DNA of 64,000 nucleotides from Hyaloperonospora brassicae (GCA_947650285.1 CANTFL010000810.1:124001-188000), one strand, 5' to 3'; positions 29,882 to 40,868 are shown, numbered from the stretch's first letter. Numbers and translations are program-made. Notes: a model not told the origin generated them from the sequence alone.

Positions 29882-30916
29882 ATGGAGCAATCCGCACCCC
29901 TCTCTGAGGCTCAAAAGGTCGCGCTTGATAAGCTGACCGCGGCCGTAGGCCTAGAGTATGTGGAGTTTCTAGCTGCACAGGGTCCCGATGTGCTCAACGC
30001 ACGAGTCGAGGCCTTTGTGCAGTATGAAACGGCCCTGTTGGGCCAGGTTCAAAACCAAGAAGCGTCGGCTATGCCGACACGCTACGTGGCTATGCCACCA
30101 GAAGAGGCTAAACCTCGTCTTCTTTGGGTGGACGTTAAACTTTACTCCGGGAAGGAGGGGGAAAACCTCACTTTCTGGATCCGTGGGATTGAGATGGCCA
30201 TGGACTCTGGTCTCATCTCACTAGAGAACCAGCGGGTCTCTTTGGCCATCTCTAAGCTCGATGGTAGAGCTAGAGAGTGGGCTTTGACGTGTGGCACGTC
30301 GGTCAATTTGGCATTTCCCACATTGGATTCGCTCAAGTTAGACCTTTTGCGAGTTTTCTCGCCGCCTGACCAGGCCTATCGCGTGCGATCACGCTTCTTG
30401 TCTACCCGTCAGGGTAAGAATGATCTAACGGACTATGTCCAAGAGTTGAGAACTCTAATGGCTGCTTTGCAGTCTGACCCTCTCCCTGAGACTGTCTTTG
30501 TGACTGTCTTCATGGAAGGTCTCCGCACTGGCGTGGCCAGAACCGAGGTTTTTCGGGTTCATCCCTCTACTTTTGAGGAAGCTGTGAGCTTCGCTCAAAA
30601 TGCTGAGCACAACTCCAAGTCGTCCAGACTTGGTTGGAATGGGTACAACCCAAGCTTTGCGAGGGCGGCCTCTGCGAGGACTTCGGCTTGCTGTGAGCCA
30701 GAACCGATGGATCTCAGCCATGCTGAAGATGAAGGCGAAGCGGAGCTTCATGTTGCGGAGCAACGACAGGATGTGAGACGCTGTTACATGTGCGGAAGCA
30801 CTAAACACTTGCGTCCCACTTGTCCTTTGCGTAAGCAACAACCGACTCCTATTAGTCGAAACCCCAGCCTCAACCAGAAACCTGGTATGGCACGGGAAAA
30901 CGTCGACACCCAGTAG
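29882..30916 (+). CDS. gag: Gag polyprotein, family B
   Basis: A 344-residue Gag: an N-terminal region, the retrotransposon capsid domain (about residues 85-230; segments LTFWIRGIEMAMDSGL and SRFLSTRQGKNDLTDYVQ) and a zinc knuckle C-x2-C-x4-H-x4-C (CYMCGSTKHLRPTC) near residue 300. It ends at TAG 30,914 inside a strong hairpin. Pol is open in the -1 frame back across the stop, so Gag-Pol by frameshifting is likely, as in family A. Confidence 0.92.
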   Translation: MEQSAPLSEAQKVALDKLTAAVGLEYVEFLAAQGPDVLNARVEAFVQYETALLGQVQNQEASAMPTRYVAMPPEEAKPRLLWVDVKLYSGKEGENLTFWIRGIEMAMDSGLISLENQRVSLAISKLDGRAREWALTCGTSVNLAFPTLDSLKLDLLRVFSPPDQAYRVRSRFLSTRQGKNDLTDYVQELRTLMAALQSDPLPETVFVTVFMEGLRTGVARTEVFRVHPSTFEEAVSFAQNAEHNSKSSRLGWNGYNPSFARAASARTSACCEPEPMDLSHAEDEGEAELHVAEQRQDVRRCYMCGSTKHLRPTCPLRKQQPTPISRNPSLNQKPGMARENVDTQ

Positions 30917-30936
30917 GCGCGGGGCGCCCTACTGGG
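30895..30936 (+). promoter_or_regulatory. Possible -1 frameshift signal, family B
   Basis: CCCAGTAGG (30,909-30,917) pairs perfectly with CCTACTGGG (30,928-30,936), with further GC pairing inside, and holds the gag stop. Seven bases upstream, G-GAA-AAC lies in phase with gag. This is a less canonical slippery heptamer than in family A, but the frame relation (gag to -1 pol) and the spacing agree. Confidence 0.5.
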
Positions 30937-31772
30937 GTAGAACTAAGTTCTGTCACATCTCTACGAGATAAAGTGAAACAGGGCTTAGCCCCACTTAGCG
31001 CTGTGCCAGCCATCACAGAGCGTGGATACAAGCCTGGCTTGTTAGTCGCCGAGGCGACAGTAAAAGGCTTTGAGAAGCCGTGGTCGATTTTAATCGATTC
31101 AGAAGCACACGTAATTATGCTCGACGTCATTCTCTTGAGGGTAATCGGCGATACGCTAAAGCGCTCAAAGCGCACGAAGTTGATTCGATCACCGTTCGTT
31201 TAGCGACTGTTAGTCGCGTCACGGTGCCTAAAGTTCCGTTAAACTTAGGTGTGAAGTTTTTGGACTTTGACAGCATTGAACGTTGTCTCGTGCTCGATTT
31301 GGATTCGAGATATGATCTCATCCTGGGTATGGCTTGACCTGAACGCCATGAGCCATGGATTGATTGGAGGACTAAGACCTTAGGCGCCACGCGCCATGTT
31401 CCTAGCGAAGCTTTGGAGAGTCATGAACCCACCTTTGCTAGGCAACAAAAGCGCTATTGGCGCGAGCCATTGACGGAAGATGTCAATGTGCTGGACATTG
31501 GTATGTCAGAGTTATTTGACTCGAATGTCGATGACATAAATATTGAGCGGAGCTCTTCTAACGCGTTTGGAGAGAGTTATACTCCGTTAAGTGATACTCG
31601 TTGTGATACTGAGTCACTGCATGCGTCAAGCATGGTTGGCCTAGGGCCGAAACATCAAGAATGTAATTCCTCTGATGTAAGTGCGGTGGCACGTGAAAAT
31701 ACACAGAGTGAGGACGGCCGAGGTGGCACCTCACTGAATGTCGGTAATGACATTGTTGGCCAGAGTGTTTAG
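30917..31772 (+). pseudogene. pol: Protease region of family-B pol, damaged
   Basis: Retropepsin-like segment with several lesions. The active-site triad reads D-S-E (31,096-31,104) where the family has D-S-G. A frameshift follows at about 31,105-31,115. An in-frame TGA at 31,335 replaces a Trp codon of the conserved G-M-x-W motif. A second frameshift occurs at about 31,750-31,770 just before TAG 31,770. Downstream pol is open again from 31,773 in another frame. Several changes are G-to-A. This copy should not make its own active protease or continuous Pol. Confidence 0.75.
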
Positions 31773-31798
31773 GGCTAGGCCCGAATAATGTACGTGAA

Positions 31799-34700
31799 GT
31801 GGTACGTGTAAATCCACTGGGTGAAGTGTTCGAGTTACGTAACACTTCACCAGATGTCGCTCAAGACATGAGCTCTCGTATAGAGCGTGCTAAGATGAAT
31901 AGCAACCATGGGGACTTTGCTGTCCCGGCCTCTAAGAGGCGTAAGGTTTCTTTGAGGAAACAATCAAAGCGTAGGGTGGTGACTGTTAAGCGCCCAACGT
32001 TTAAGAAGTCACGAAGTGATAATAGTAATAATACACTGTATACACTTGTCAATGGATTGACTGACCATATCGATGGCAACATTAGTCTTGAGACTCTTCC
32101 ATCCGTGGATAAAATCTTTGAGCTAGATGAGATGTCTGACGGCGAATTTAGCCAAGCCTTGCAGGCAGGAGAATTCTCCGAGTTAGTGGTCATTCGTCCT
32201 GATATTGAGTTGAACTCATCCTCGTTATTGGACGAGTCTGTCCTTGAGGACACAAAGGCGGCATTGGATGCCCGTAGTGGATCCTCGATCCTTAAGGATC
32301 CTCTTGATCCGTTTTATCCTTTGGCAAAGAAATTTCAAGACGTGGTGTGTCACGACCCACTGTCCGTCTTACCTCCTGATAGAGGTGTGCGTCATGAAAT
32401 TGACTTGGTTCCTGGAACTAAATACTGCGTAACACGGCAGTGGCCTTTGCCCAAGGAACAGTGTGGCGTCATAGACGACTTCTTTCGTGCAAAGCACGCG
32501 GCGGGGATGGTTCGTGAGAGCAAATCTCCCCATTCCACACCGACCTTCTGTGTCAAAAAGCCCAACGGGAAGTGGCGCATTGTTCATGCTTACAATAAGC
32601 TTAATGCGGCCACCATCCGGGCTCAGATACCAATTCCGAGGAAGGATGTTCTTCAGAACAATACGGTGGGATGTACAATGTACAGTGCGCTCGACTTAGT
32701 CGATGGTTATTACCAGCTTCTCATGCGAGAAAGCGATATTCCGCTGACAGCGGTCAGCACTCCAAGCGGTATGCTCTGGGAGTGGCTCGTTATGCCGCAA
32801 GGGCTATCAAATGCCCCGGCTACATTCAACCGTCTTGTGACACAATTGTTTAGACCTCACAGAGGTTATGCACAGACGTACTTTGATGACATCTTTGTCC
32901 ATAGTCGTGCTATGAACGGTCGGTCAGATGTGGATAATCACATTGACCATTTACGAGCGGTGCTCGAGTGCATGCGCACGAATAAGTTGTACGCCAACGC
33001 GTCTAAGTGCATTTTTGGTGCAGAAGAGATTCCCTTTTTAGGGTGCTTTATTGGTAAGCAAGGCCTTAGAGCGGATCCCGCCAAGGTAAACGCCATAGTT
33101 GATTGGCCGGTTCCAAAGAACCAAAAGGACTTACGTAAGTGGCTTGGCCTCGCCAATTACTTGCACAAGTACAGTGCGAATTATGCAGACATGGCTCGGC
33201 CATTGACCAATCTCCTTAAAAAGGATGTAGAATGGTGCTGGACTAGCACTGAGCATGATGCTTTTCAAGCAGTCAAGGAGAGTCTCCTACATGCGCCCAT
33301 ATTGGCTTTGCCTGATCCTGAGCGATCTTTCAGTGTCGTCTGTGACGCATCTGACTTTGCGATAGGCAGCGCTCTGTTACAAACAGATGATGATGGGCGG
33401 GAACGCGTTATTGCGTTTGAGTCCCGACAGCTGAAAGCTTTAGAAAAGAACTATCCTGTTCATGACAAAGAGCTACTAGCAATGAAGTATGCTCTCGTCA
33501 AATTCAGAGTTCATCTTCTTGGCTCGAAGCCGTTTGTGATCTATACAGATCATGCGTCACTACGCACTGCGAACCAGTCGCCTCACCTCTCTCAGAGAAT
33601 GGCTCGTTGGCTTTCCTTCTTTGCCGAGTACAACTTCGAGGTGAAGTATAAGCCGGGCAAGCAAAATGCTTTGGCGGATGCGTTTTCACGCAGGCCTGAC
33701 TATGAGCTTGCTCATGTTACGACTCTGTCGTCACCGGTCACTGACCTAATCCGCACGGCATATGTCAAGGATGAACATTGTGTAGCCCTGATACGTGCTC
33801 TAGGGAGCAGGGAGTTTCAAGACTCGGACATAAAATTGTCGGCACGGTTACGTGCGAGGTTACATCGATATTCCATCGATCAAGGCCTGTTGTGCTATAG
33901 CACGGATGTGGAGGATACCCCTCGCATCGTTGTCCCTCATGATGAGGAGTTGAAGTATCGGATCCTCTATGAGGCACATGATACTGCGTTGAGTGGTCAT
34001 CTCGGTCGTGAAAAGACCTACGGCTCTGTGAGCCAATGCTATTGGTGGCCCAAACTATACAAATGGGTGAGCACCTATGTGCGTACGTGTGAAACGTGTC
34101 AACGGGTGAAACCCTCACCACATGCGGCAGCGCCGCTGGCTAGTTTGCCTATACCCAAAGGGTGTTGGGAGTTCATCAGTATGGACTTCCTGTTCGGTTT
34201 ACCGAAGGAGTCGTATGGAAATACGGGTATTGTGGTCTTTGTTGACCGTTTGAGCAAGATGGCTCATTTAACGGTGGTGCCAGACACCATTGATGGTGAA
34301 GGTACAGCGACGCTGTTTATCGATCGCGTGTTTCGACAACACGGTCTGCCGTTGGCAATTGTCTCTGATAGAGATCCTCGCTTCACTGGGAAGTTTCGGA
34401 AGTCCGTCTTCAAGGTGCTCGGCACACGATTGGACACGTCCACAGCGGATCATCCGCAGACCGATGGCCAAACGGAGCGCGTTAATCGTGTCATTGGTGA
34501 CATCTTGCGAAGCGTTTGCGCTGAAACATCTAAGCGTTGGAGCTCGATGCTCCCTGTCGTTGAGTTTGCGTTGAATAACACTGTGCATGCCTCCACCGGC
34601 TACACCCCGTTCTACGTGAACGGTCTCACACACCCTCGCGTTCCGTTAACGCTACCACTACGTGGTTCAGGGCTTGGTGGGGGAGGAGTTGCCGATCGGC

Positions 34701-35527
34701 TTGCTGATATCAGCCCTGATACTGTTCAAAAACAGGTAAGCAAGTTTCTCGCAACGCGATTGAATGTCTTACGACATGTGCGTGACGCACTGGCTGATAG
34801 CCAAGATAAGAAGAAGGAACAAGCAGATGCCAAAGGCAGAGGTTGTATTGAACGTTATAAGGTCGGAGACCAAGTTCTACTCAATGCTAAAAACCTACCT
34901 ACAAATGTAGTATCCGCCGTCTTCAAGACGAAGTTGCGCCCGCGCTTCATTGGACCCTTTACGGTCGTCGCAAAGAAGGGACTTGCGTATACGCTCAATC
35001 TTCCGCGCAAACTGCGCACACACCCCGTGTTCTACGTTGGCATGCTTAAGCCGTATCGGGATCCGTCCCACGTGAACTTGGAGGCGCTTGCGCCGGGTAG
35101 GTTGGCTTTGCCATCGGTTGCTGAATCCGTATCAGGAGGTCAAGCTGAGCCTCCATCCGGGCTTGGCCCAACTCCAACGCCCGAACACGGGCTCGCATTG
35201 CGTCGATCGCACTCTGGGTCTGACCCAACGTCTCACGGAGACCACTCAGCTCGAGAAGCACCTTCTCGTGCTCCTCCTTCGGTATACCGACCACCTCCGA
35301 CGCTGCTCGATGAGCAAGGGAACCGCCAGTTCCATGTGGAACGACTCCTGAAACGACGTCGTCGTCAGGGTCAATACCAGTATCTGGTAAAGTGGCGAGG
35401 GTACCCGGAGTCGGAGAACTCGTGCGAATTTGAGGTACCCCTTCGGCAGGATTGCCCATACGCCGTTGATGTTTTTGAACATCGTGGCAGGGGTCATCCT
35501 TCGACCGATATCGCTTCCCACCAATAG
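31799..35527 (+). CDS. pol: Pol, family B (RT, RNase H, integrase, chromodomain)
   Basis: A 1,242-codon frame: RT (YSALDLVDGYYQLLM, catalytic YFDDIF), RNase H (VVCDASDFAIGSALL), integrase zinc region (CETCQRVKPS), DDE core (MDFLFGLP, FVDRLSKM, DHPQTDGQTERVNR), GPF/Y-type tail (RPRFIGPFTVVAKKG, then HPVFYVGMLKPY), a Pro/Ser-rich linker and a chromodomain (FHVERLLKRRRRQG, YLVKWRGYPES; the usual following Trp is Cys, ENSCEFE). The nominal start is an internal GTG; the true product would be Gag-Pol, which the upstream lesions prevent. The last 482 bases overlap the antisense ORF. Confidence 0.9.
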   Translation: MVRVNPLGEVFELRNTSPDVAQDMSSRIERAKMNSNHGDFAVPASKRRKVSLRKQSKRRVVTVKRPTFKKSRSDNSNNTLYTLVNGLTDHIDGNISLETLPSVDKIFELDEMSDGEFSQALQAGEFSELVVIRPDIELNSSSLLDESVLEDTKAALDARSGSSILKDPLDPFYPLAKKFQDVVCHDPLSVLPPDRGVRHEIDLVPGTKYCVTRQWPLPKEQCGVIDDFFRAKHAAGMVRESKSPHSTPTFCVKKPNGKWRIVHAYNKLNAATIRAQIPIPRKDVLQNNTVGCTMYSALDLVDGYYQLLMRESDIPLTAVSTPSGMLWEWLVMPQGLSNAPATFNRLVTQLFRPHRGYAQTYFDDIFVHSRAMNGRSDVDNHIDHLRAVLECMRTNKLYANASKCIFGAEEIPFLGCFIGKQGLRADPAKVNAIVDWPVPKNQKDLRKWLGLANYLHKYSANYADMARPLTNLLKKDVEWCWTSTEHDAFQAVKESLLHAPILALPDPERSFSVVCDASDFAIGSALLQTDDDGRERVIAFESRQLKALEKNYPVHDKELLAMKYALVKFRVHLLGSKPFVIYTDHASLRTANQSPHLSQRMARWLSFFAEYNFEVKYKPGKQNALADAFSRRPDYELAHVTTLSSPVTDLIRTAYVKDEHCVALIRALGSREFQDSDIKLSARLRARLHRYSIDQGLLCYSTDVEDTPRIVVPHDEELKYRILYEAHDTALSGHLGREKTYGSVSQCYWWPKLYKWVSTYVRTCETCQRVKPSPHAAAPLASLPIPKGCWEFISMDFLFGLPKESYGNTGIVVFVDRLSKMAHLTVVPDTIDGEGTATLFIDRVFRQHGLPLAIVSDRDPRFTGKFRKSVFKVLGTRLDTSTADHPQTDGQTERVNRVIGDILRSVCAETSKRWSSMLPVVEFALNNTVHASTGYTPFYVNGLTHPRVPLTLPLRGSGLGGGGVADRLADISPDTVQKQVSKFLATRLNVLRHVRDALADSQDKKKEQADAKGRGCIERYKVGDQVLLNAKNLPTNVVSAVFKTKLRPRFIGPFTVVAKKGLAYTLNLPRKLRTHPVFYVGMLKPYRDPSHVNLEALAPGRLALPSVAESVSGGQAEPPSGLGPTPTPEHGLALRRSHSGSDPTSHGDHSAREAPSRAPPSVYRPPPTLLDEQGNRQFHVERLLKRRRRQGQYQYLVKWRGYPESENSCEFEVPLRQDCPYAVDVFEHRGRGHPSTDIASHQ

Positions 35528-36390
35528 TGGTGGAAGCAGGTGGGTAGTTTGGTTCCGCTTGACCAACTCCCACTTCCATCGGCACAGCCGGAGCATAGCG
35601 GGTGCGAAATCGCAATTGGCCTCTGGCCTTAAGCTTGGCATAGTCATACCGAAGCTTTCGTTCGAGGAACATCTGCCACATTGGCACTTGCTCTGAGAGC
35701 TAGCATGCTGATGAGGTGACGTTTACGGTGCACCCAGCGCACAAAAGTGTTGTCCTCCTCCTCCGGAGATTCGCCTGCGAATAAGAGGATGGGTATACCC
35801 CTCATCGGTGGCACCGGTGCACCCCGTGCTTGCGTGTCAATTCGCAACTTGTATTGACTTAGAGTCGTCAAGTGGGGTCGCAGGTACCTCTCACGAAGTG
35901 CCTGTCGGCTCGCCACTTCATCAGAAGATGTCGGCTCAGCGCGAATGGCCCACGTTGCCAGGGAACGATCTGTCGTTTGGCGTATACGCTCTTCCACATT
36001 GAGTGGCGTGAACTGATAGCCACGACTACCCTCAAGGTCTGCAGCAATCTGCATACGGCGCTGAGCGCTCTTCTCTTGTTGGATTACCAGCTCTTGTTGC
36101 TCATCGAGCGGGTTGGTGATGATGTGTTCACCTGCATCTGTTGCATGATGCTGGGTTTCTAACGCGGTGGTCTCACTACGCTCGGCAAATGGGTTTGGTG
36201 CAGTATGAGGCGATGCCTCTTGCACTGGTGAGTTGGACATTGTCCGTTCTTCACCACGGACATCGGTATCACTACCATAGTCCTCCTCCACATTAATGCC
36301 GAGGTAAGAAGAGAGAGTCGGGGACTCGTAAGGTGGCGATGCCATGGTGTTTCGTGTTTTGCAAATCGTGAGGTTAGAGCGCACACACAC
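35046..36390 (-). CDS. Antisense ORF of family B (two frames, one shift)
   Basis: Opposite-strand gene beginning 63-108 bases inside the 3' LTR (ATG at 36,345 or a start at 36,390). The first frame, 36,390-35,644, is acidic and Pro-rich, then a helical charged domain (RYLRPHLTTLSQYKLRID, FVRWVHRKRHLISML). The second frame, 35,687-35,046, continues after a probable one-base shift at about 35,650-35,690: a basic stretch (FLERKLRYDYAKLKARG), a disordered middle, and a coiled coil (residues about 137-190, EEHEKVLLELSGLRETL) before a Pro-rich end. I recognise no family. Size, position, orientation and the terminal coiled coil mirror the family-A antisense ORF, but sequence similarity is not obvious. 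Confidence 0.65.
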
Positions 36391-36440
36391 CGTCCTCTTC
36401 GAGGAAAAGTTCGATTGACGTTTTGTGGTAACGTCAGTCT

Positions 36441-36452
36441 GGTGGGGGAGGG
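36441..36452 (+). other. Polypurine tract, family B
   Basis: GGTGGGGGAGGG directly precedes the 3' LTR. Confidence 0.75.
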
Positions 36453-36925
36453 TGTAACGGGGTTACACGTCGGCTGGTAGCCGACGATAGGTGTGGTGCA
36501 CACACGAGAGGGGGGTACCCTATAAGGTAATATTAGAACACAGTGAGCGTATCAATTGTTGAAGACTGGTGTCTGTCATCAATTGATTGCAAGATCTTTT
36601 AAGAGGTTATTTAGGGCAGGTTAAATACGTTGTTCTAAGGTGTTCTTTTAGGTTAAATGAAGAAATAAAATTCAGTTCCCATTTTGATCAACATAAGACA
36701 CGTGCCTTACGAGGCGTCTTGATCGGAAGAGCTAGCAACGCCTGTAAAGGTAGCTACTCTTGAGCACTCTGTGCTGTGATTCATTTGAATCGTTTGGTCC
36801 CCCTGGAACAGGGACCGTAAGCTCTCTGAGCTTGTTGACTCTCTGAGTCGGGTTCGTAGAACCAAAGTTGCTCGTAAGAGCGTTAAGTCTTCCTCTGACT
36901 TAAGGAGCTGTGTAGCTCCGCTACA
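36453..36925 (+). repeat. Family-B 3' LTR (473 bp)
   Basis: Reads identical to 29,350-29,822. It is followed by the duplicated TGTTT at 36,926-36,930. Confidence 0.95.
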
Positions 36926-36930
36926 TGTTT

Positions 36931-37680
36931 GATCTTCCATGCATGATGCGTATTGTTGCTCGGCGCGTAGTCCACTCTGGCGCGTGTTTGTGTCGCTGCA
37001 CACAGGCTCTGTGATCTTCGTCGACAGTGTCCACATCTGCAGCTACGCTAAGCGCAGGCGGTGCCTGCTCCACTTGCTTACTCAACCTGTTGAGCACACT
37101 CCTTGTGTGACACGCTCTCACCGATTCGCACAACAGAATGGATCCAAACATAGTTAGACGCTTGTCCCGCGACGAAACATTCGTATGTCGCGCCTCTTTA
37201 GTTGCAGCCCGATCGTTCATTGTTCGGGCATCTTGTTCTGCAAAGCATCGCACTCGACGTCGCGTCCGTCTGTTACGGAAGGATGGTGCTATTCTGAGCA
37301 TTTCAATGCCATACCTCTCGTTTGGGCAGTGTTACGGCTGTTGTCATGGTTTCGATCGTTTACGTTAGACACAGCTCCGTGTGCCTATTACTGTGAGTTT
37401 GCGTCAGCGTCTACACGCATTGCATCTGTCAGGACTTTGTTCCCCAGCAACATCGCCGCCGTCGTCCCAACGATACGCAGTACAGCGTGACTGTTATGCT
37501 GCATCAATTTCTGACACCGACAACGATTTTGGCAGCATCATTCGGACGAATGTGAATGCTGCAAGTCATAGTCGCTGGAGACAGAAAGCAAAGCTCGCTC
37601 ATGCGCTCGCAACAGAGGAGCTGAAGCAACCCCTCATGTCGGTATGGACCATGCATATCGTCCGTCGTAGCTTGAGCTGC
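36931..37680. other. Right flank of family-B element, no accepted gene
   Basis: A minus-strand frame at 36,921-37,301 ends within two codons of the insertion point. It has no recognised domain, and both the empty and the filled site give a stop at the same place, so nothing can be concluded from it. I see no other feature. Confidence 0.5.
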
Positions 37681-38353
37681 TCACTTTGTAGCTCGTTTTG
37701 TTTGGGGCACGACTTGTTCGGTCGCGTCTTTGAAGTCCGGACAAAGCATCGCAAACCGCGGAGGGTCTTTGTCAGGCATAAACTCTTCCAACTCGTGTGC
37801 TTGCCGACGCATCATTTGTTCGCATTCCTTGTCGTCATTCAAAGTGACGCGTCCGTGCTTCTGGGACAGCAGAGGCTCGACGGGTCGATGTTGCTAATGA
37901 TCTGTCGGAGCTGATAGATGTAACAGGGAAGCATTTCGACCGTAAAGTTTGGGTCACTGCATGTGCGTGTCCGTGTGACGTACGTAGACTTAGCAGCACT
38001 GTGCGTACACTAGCTCCTCGACGGTCAACTTCTCGACTTTGCCATCTCGCGTGTGCTTGGTGAGATACGGGAGCATAAGCAGCATCGAGGCACACCCTTC
38101 TGACATCAAAGGGGGATCGCGGAGTATGGGAAGTAGAATACCCGAACACACGTCGCTTGCGAATCCAGCCGCCATCCGCATGTCGAATACCAAACGTAGC
38201 GGAGGACAGTCGACAGTCGAGGTATCCTGTACACAGACAAGCAGAAGCGTGAAAAGCAGTGAGATCAATGCATCGTTATATCGTCGCGCTCATGACGCGG
38301 AGCGCTTACCAGGATTGCAATTAGTAGCTGTGCCCATCTCAGCAAAGCAAGTG
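37681..38353 (-). CDS. Three probable exons of an unrecognised minus-strand gene
   Basis: Exon candidates at 38,353-38,310, 38,226-38,011 and 37,893-37,681 (stop TGA) join in one frame. The introns are 83 nt (GTAAGC...TGTACAG) and 117 nt (GTGTAC...CATTAG), close to oomycete norms. The peptide is helical, like an armadillo-type repeat (LLRWAQLLIAIL; VCSGILLPILRDPPL; SMLLMLPYLTKH), and ends with ECEQMMRRQAHELEEFMPD. I do not recognise the family. A damaged copy of the last exon and the preceding intron end lies at 62,437-62,720. More exons may lie upstream (to 41.8 kb). It could also be a gene remnant. Confidence 0.4.
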
Positions 38354-40868
38354 CTGCGAGTTTGACCAAGATCGGACGTCACGTTCGATTGAAACAGCCG
38401 ACCACATCGCGCATTCATGGGCTGTTGCGTACGTTCAGTTAGGTCAACGGATACACCATCTAGAAAGCCCAGCACAGCCAGCCGGACGAATCGTTCGTTA
38501 GCGTGGCTTGCAATGACCGCGATTTGGGCTCAGCCATAGCTACTCCGCTATCTGGAGAGAACCTTGGATGTTGCGGATCGGAGTGCGTGTGAAACAAGTC
38601 GCTACTGATTGATTCGATAAGTGCGAGTCGATTGACAAGCGAACCTGTGGAGGTGTTGACTATTTACACCACTAAACTAGTGAGATGGACTGTCGTGGTG
38701 CGGCTGGATTGGCGTACGACGACGGGTACAGAGATGAGGTCGCCATTTAGTAAACAGGACGCCCACAGTAAAAATGCCGCAATGCTGCACAAGACGTACA
38801 TCACCAGTACGCATATTTACTTGTTGATTCTATGCAGATTCGTGATTGCATTTACATTAAGCATTGTTGGTGCTATTTTTCACTACCGACATTTGCGCAC
38901 CACACGCAAACGGCATTCTTTCGCTGAGATTGAGCCATGCATGTTTACTAACCAGAGTCAAGTGACGTAGTGAAGTAAAGCAAGAAGCAAGTTGAAGAAT
39001 CGGGCGTGCCTTGGAGGGCTGCGCCGTAGATGAATATCGAGAGGAAGGAATGGCGAAACATACGGGTCTTGCCCGCTATGGCTAGTTCTGAGTCAATCGT
39101 CGCAACTGTCCGCGTCCATGGGTCTGGAATCCATTCGCAGCAGGCTACCACGTTCTGTAAATTGCTTCACAGTTCTTCGCATGTCATTCTTGGCCTGACT
39201 TTTGGTCTAACTCATACTGACTAGGGTTCAATTGATACGCTCCAGGTCAAGACCATCGAGACTATACTCAGCTACATACACGTGTGCGAACACTATCGCC
39301 AAAAGTCGCCAAAGAATGTCATTGCACGTCGCCTCTGTTGTATTCGCGACGCTGTGAGATGTTAATGGAACAGGCTTTTTGGCCGGGTAGAATACGTAGA
39401 TGACGTGCGAAGATTAATGAGGCTTCGCCTGCTGAATATGACAAACAGCAGCCGTTCGAGTACTAATCTACCCGTCCCATGCTGTGCCGCGGCCAAACAC
39501 ATCAGTCACATCGAAAACAAGAAGCACGTCGTGGGCGGCCAAAAACGTTTGATTTACTGTACTGGATTATAGTTTGTATGACTGGCGGTGGCCACGCTTC
39601 AAAGTACTTCCAGTTGTTGTATCACTACATGTGCGCGCACAATGAATACTGCCAGAGCATCGTCCTTCCGCGTGGATCGTTTGTTAGTACCAACCACGCG
39701 TGTCGGCTTTGCCAGGCCGTTGCGCACTCTCATCATGTGTGTTCTCATAGTAAGAAACATCAGTTGCCGGAAATCGAAGCAGCTACTTAGGCCGACTGTC
39801 AAAGATGTTGATTTGCTCAGCGTGACAACAGGGTACACAATCGAAAGGAAGGACCCACAAAGCACAGTTACGCTGCTTTTCACACAAACAGATGGCACAA
39901 TTACAGTACTTTCGGCTTTACCGACCAATTCAGCTCAAAAGTCACCGTGTCGCTGCTGCGATGATAAGTGCGCGCACTCATGGTTTTAACGAACCGACAC
40001 TACAAGAACGGAGGACAGAAGGCAGAACACATTACCCATCTAAGGTCAGGATGCTTTGCTGGGCTTTGATGCGAAGAGGACTTATCATGGCGGTAGATGT
40101 CTTACACTTGACACGCACGCCAAAGGTCAATAAGTTTCGTCAGCCTTCGTGAGCTATCGTCTATCTATGGCTCTACAAGAGTCGTGCTAGACGTTACAGG
40201 CAGGTACAAAGCATCGCTGCACAATCTCGGAATGTATCTTGAGACTCGCGACAGAACGATCATCGGCAATTCGATCCGACGTCTTGTTGTCGTGCGTTGA
40301 ACCACAAGTGTTGGCAAAAGATACATTGGAGCTAAGGATATCGCACAATCAATACACTCACTACCAACATTGAAGTTGGTTCACATCTGTCGGATCGATC
40401 CGACCAAGCTCGACGTGTGTGGTTTGATTGCTAACCTCCGCCTCCGCCACTTAGCCGTTGACTTCATTTTGATCCATTGAGACTGACAATATGCAGAGGA
40501 CACAGAAGATTGTGCCACAGAATAAGCACCGTATTCGACATCAACCTTTATCTGGGAGTTCCACTGACACGGGACACTTTTGAAAGGGGCAATGTACATT
40601 TTCACGCCCAGTATTGGTACTAGTCCGAAGAATGGTGCTCAGTCTTTTGGTGGAGGCGCAGATGATGGTGTACGTGGCCGCGAAACCAGCCGTCTCCACT
40701 GAGGATGTGTATGGCTTCAAATTCTGAACCGTCAATACCACTACGTACCGTTTGGATTGTCGCTTCATCCAGCTGTGGAGGAGATGAGTCCGTTTCAAGC
40801 GCCAACATTTCGTGGAAGTCACTTGATATCATGCAGACAAGAGTTGCGATCTATGCTGAATATCCTCC
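38354..40868. other. Possible further exons, unresolved
   Basis: Coding-like minus-strand pieces occur at 39,151-38,948, 39,928-39,599 and 40,832-40,620, and could be exons of the gene ending at 37,681. I could not link them with confident splice sites and saw no known domain. Treat as unresolved. Confidence 0.3.

Larger units (their letters stand above)
29350..36925 (+). mobile_element. Young full-length family-B Ty3/gypsy chromovirus (7,576 bp)
   Basis: Complete element with 473-bp LTRs that read identical, a perfect TGTTT duplication, primer-binding site, gag, hairpin at the gag stop, pol with chromodomain, antisense ORF and polypurine tract. It shares overall layout, LTR start (TGTAACGGGG) and primer site with family A, but the proteins are clearly diverged. 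The protease region carries several lesions (31,102-31,772), while RT, RNase H, integrase and chromodomain are open. Confidence 0.95.

Noticed and set aside
36921..37301. Minus-strand frame ending at the family-B insertion point, as a second interrupted gene
   Set aside because: The rebuilt empty site gives a stop two codons later anyway and the peptide has no recognisable feature, so disruption cannot be claimed.
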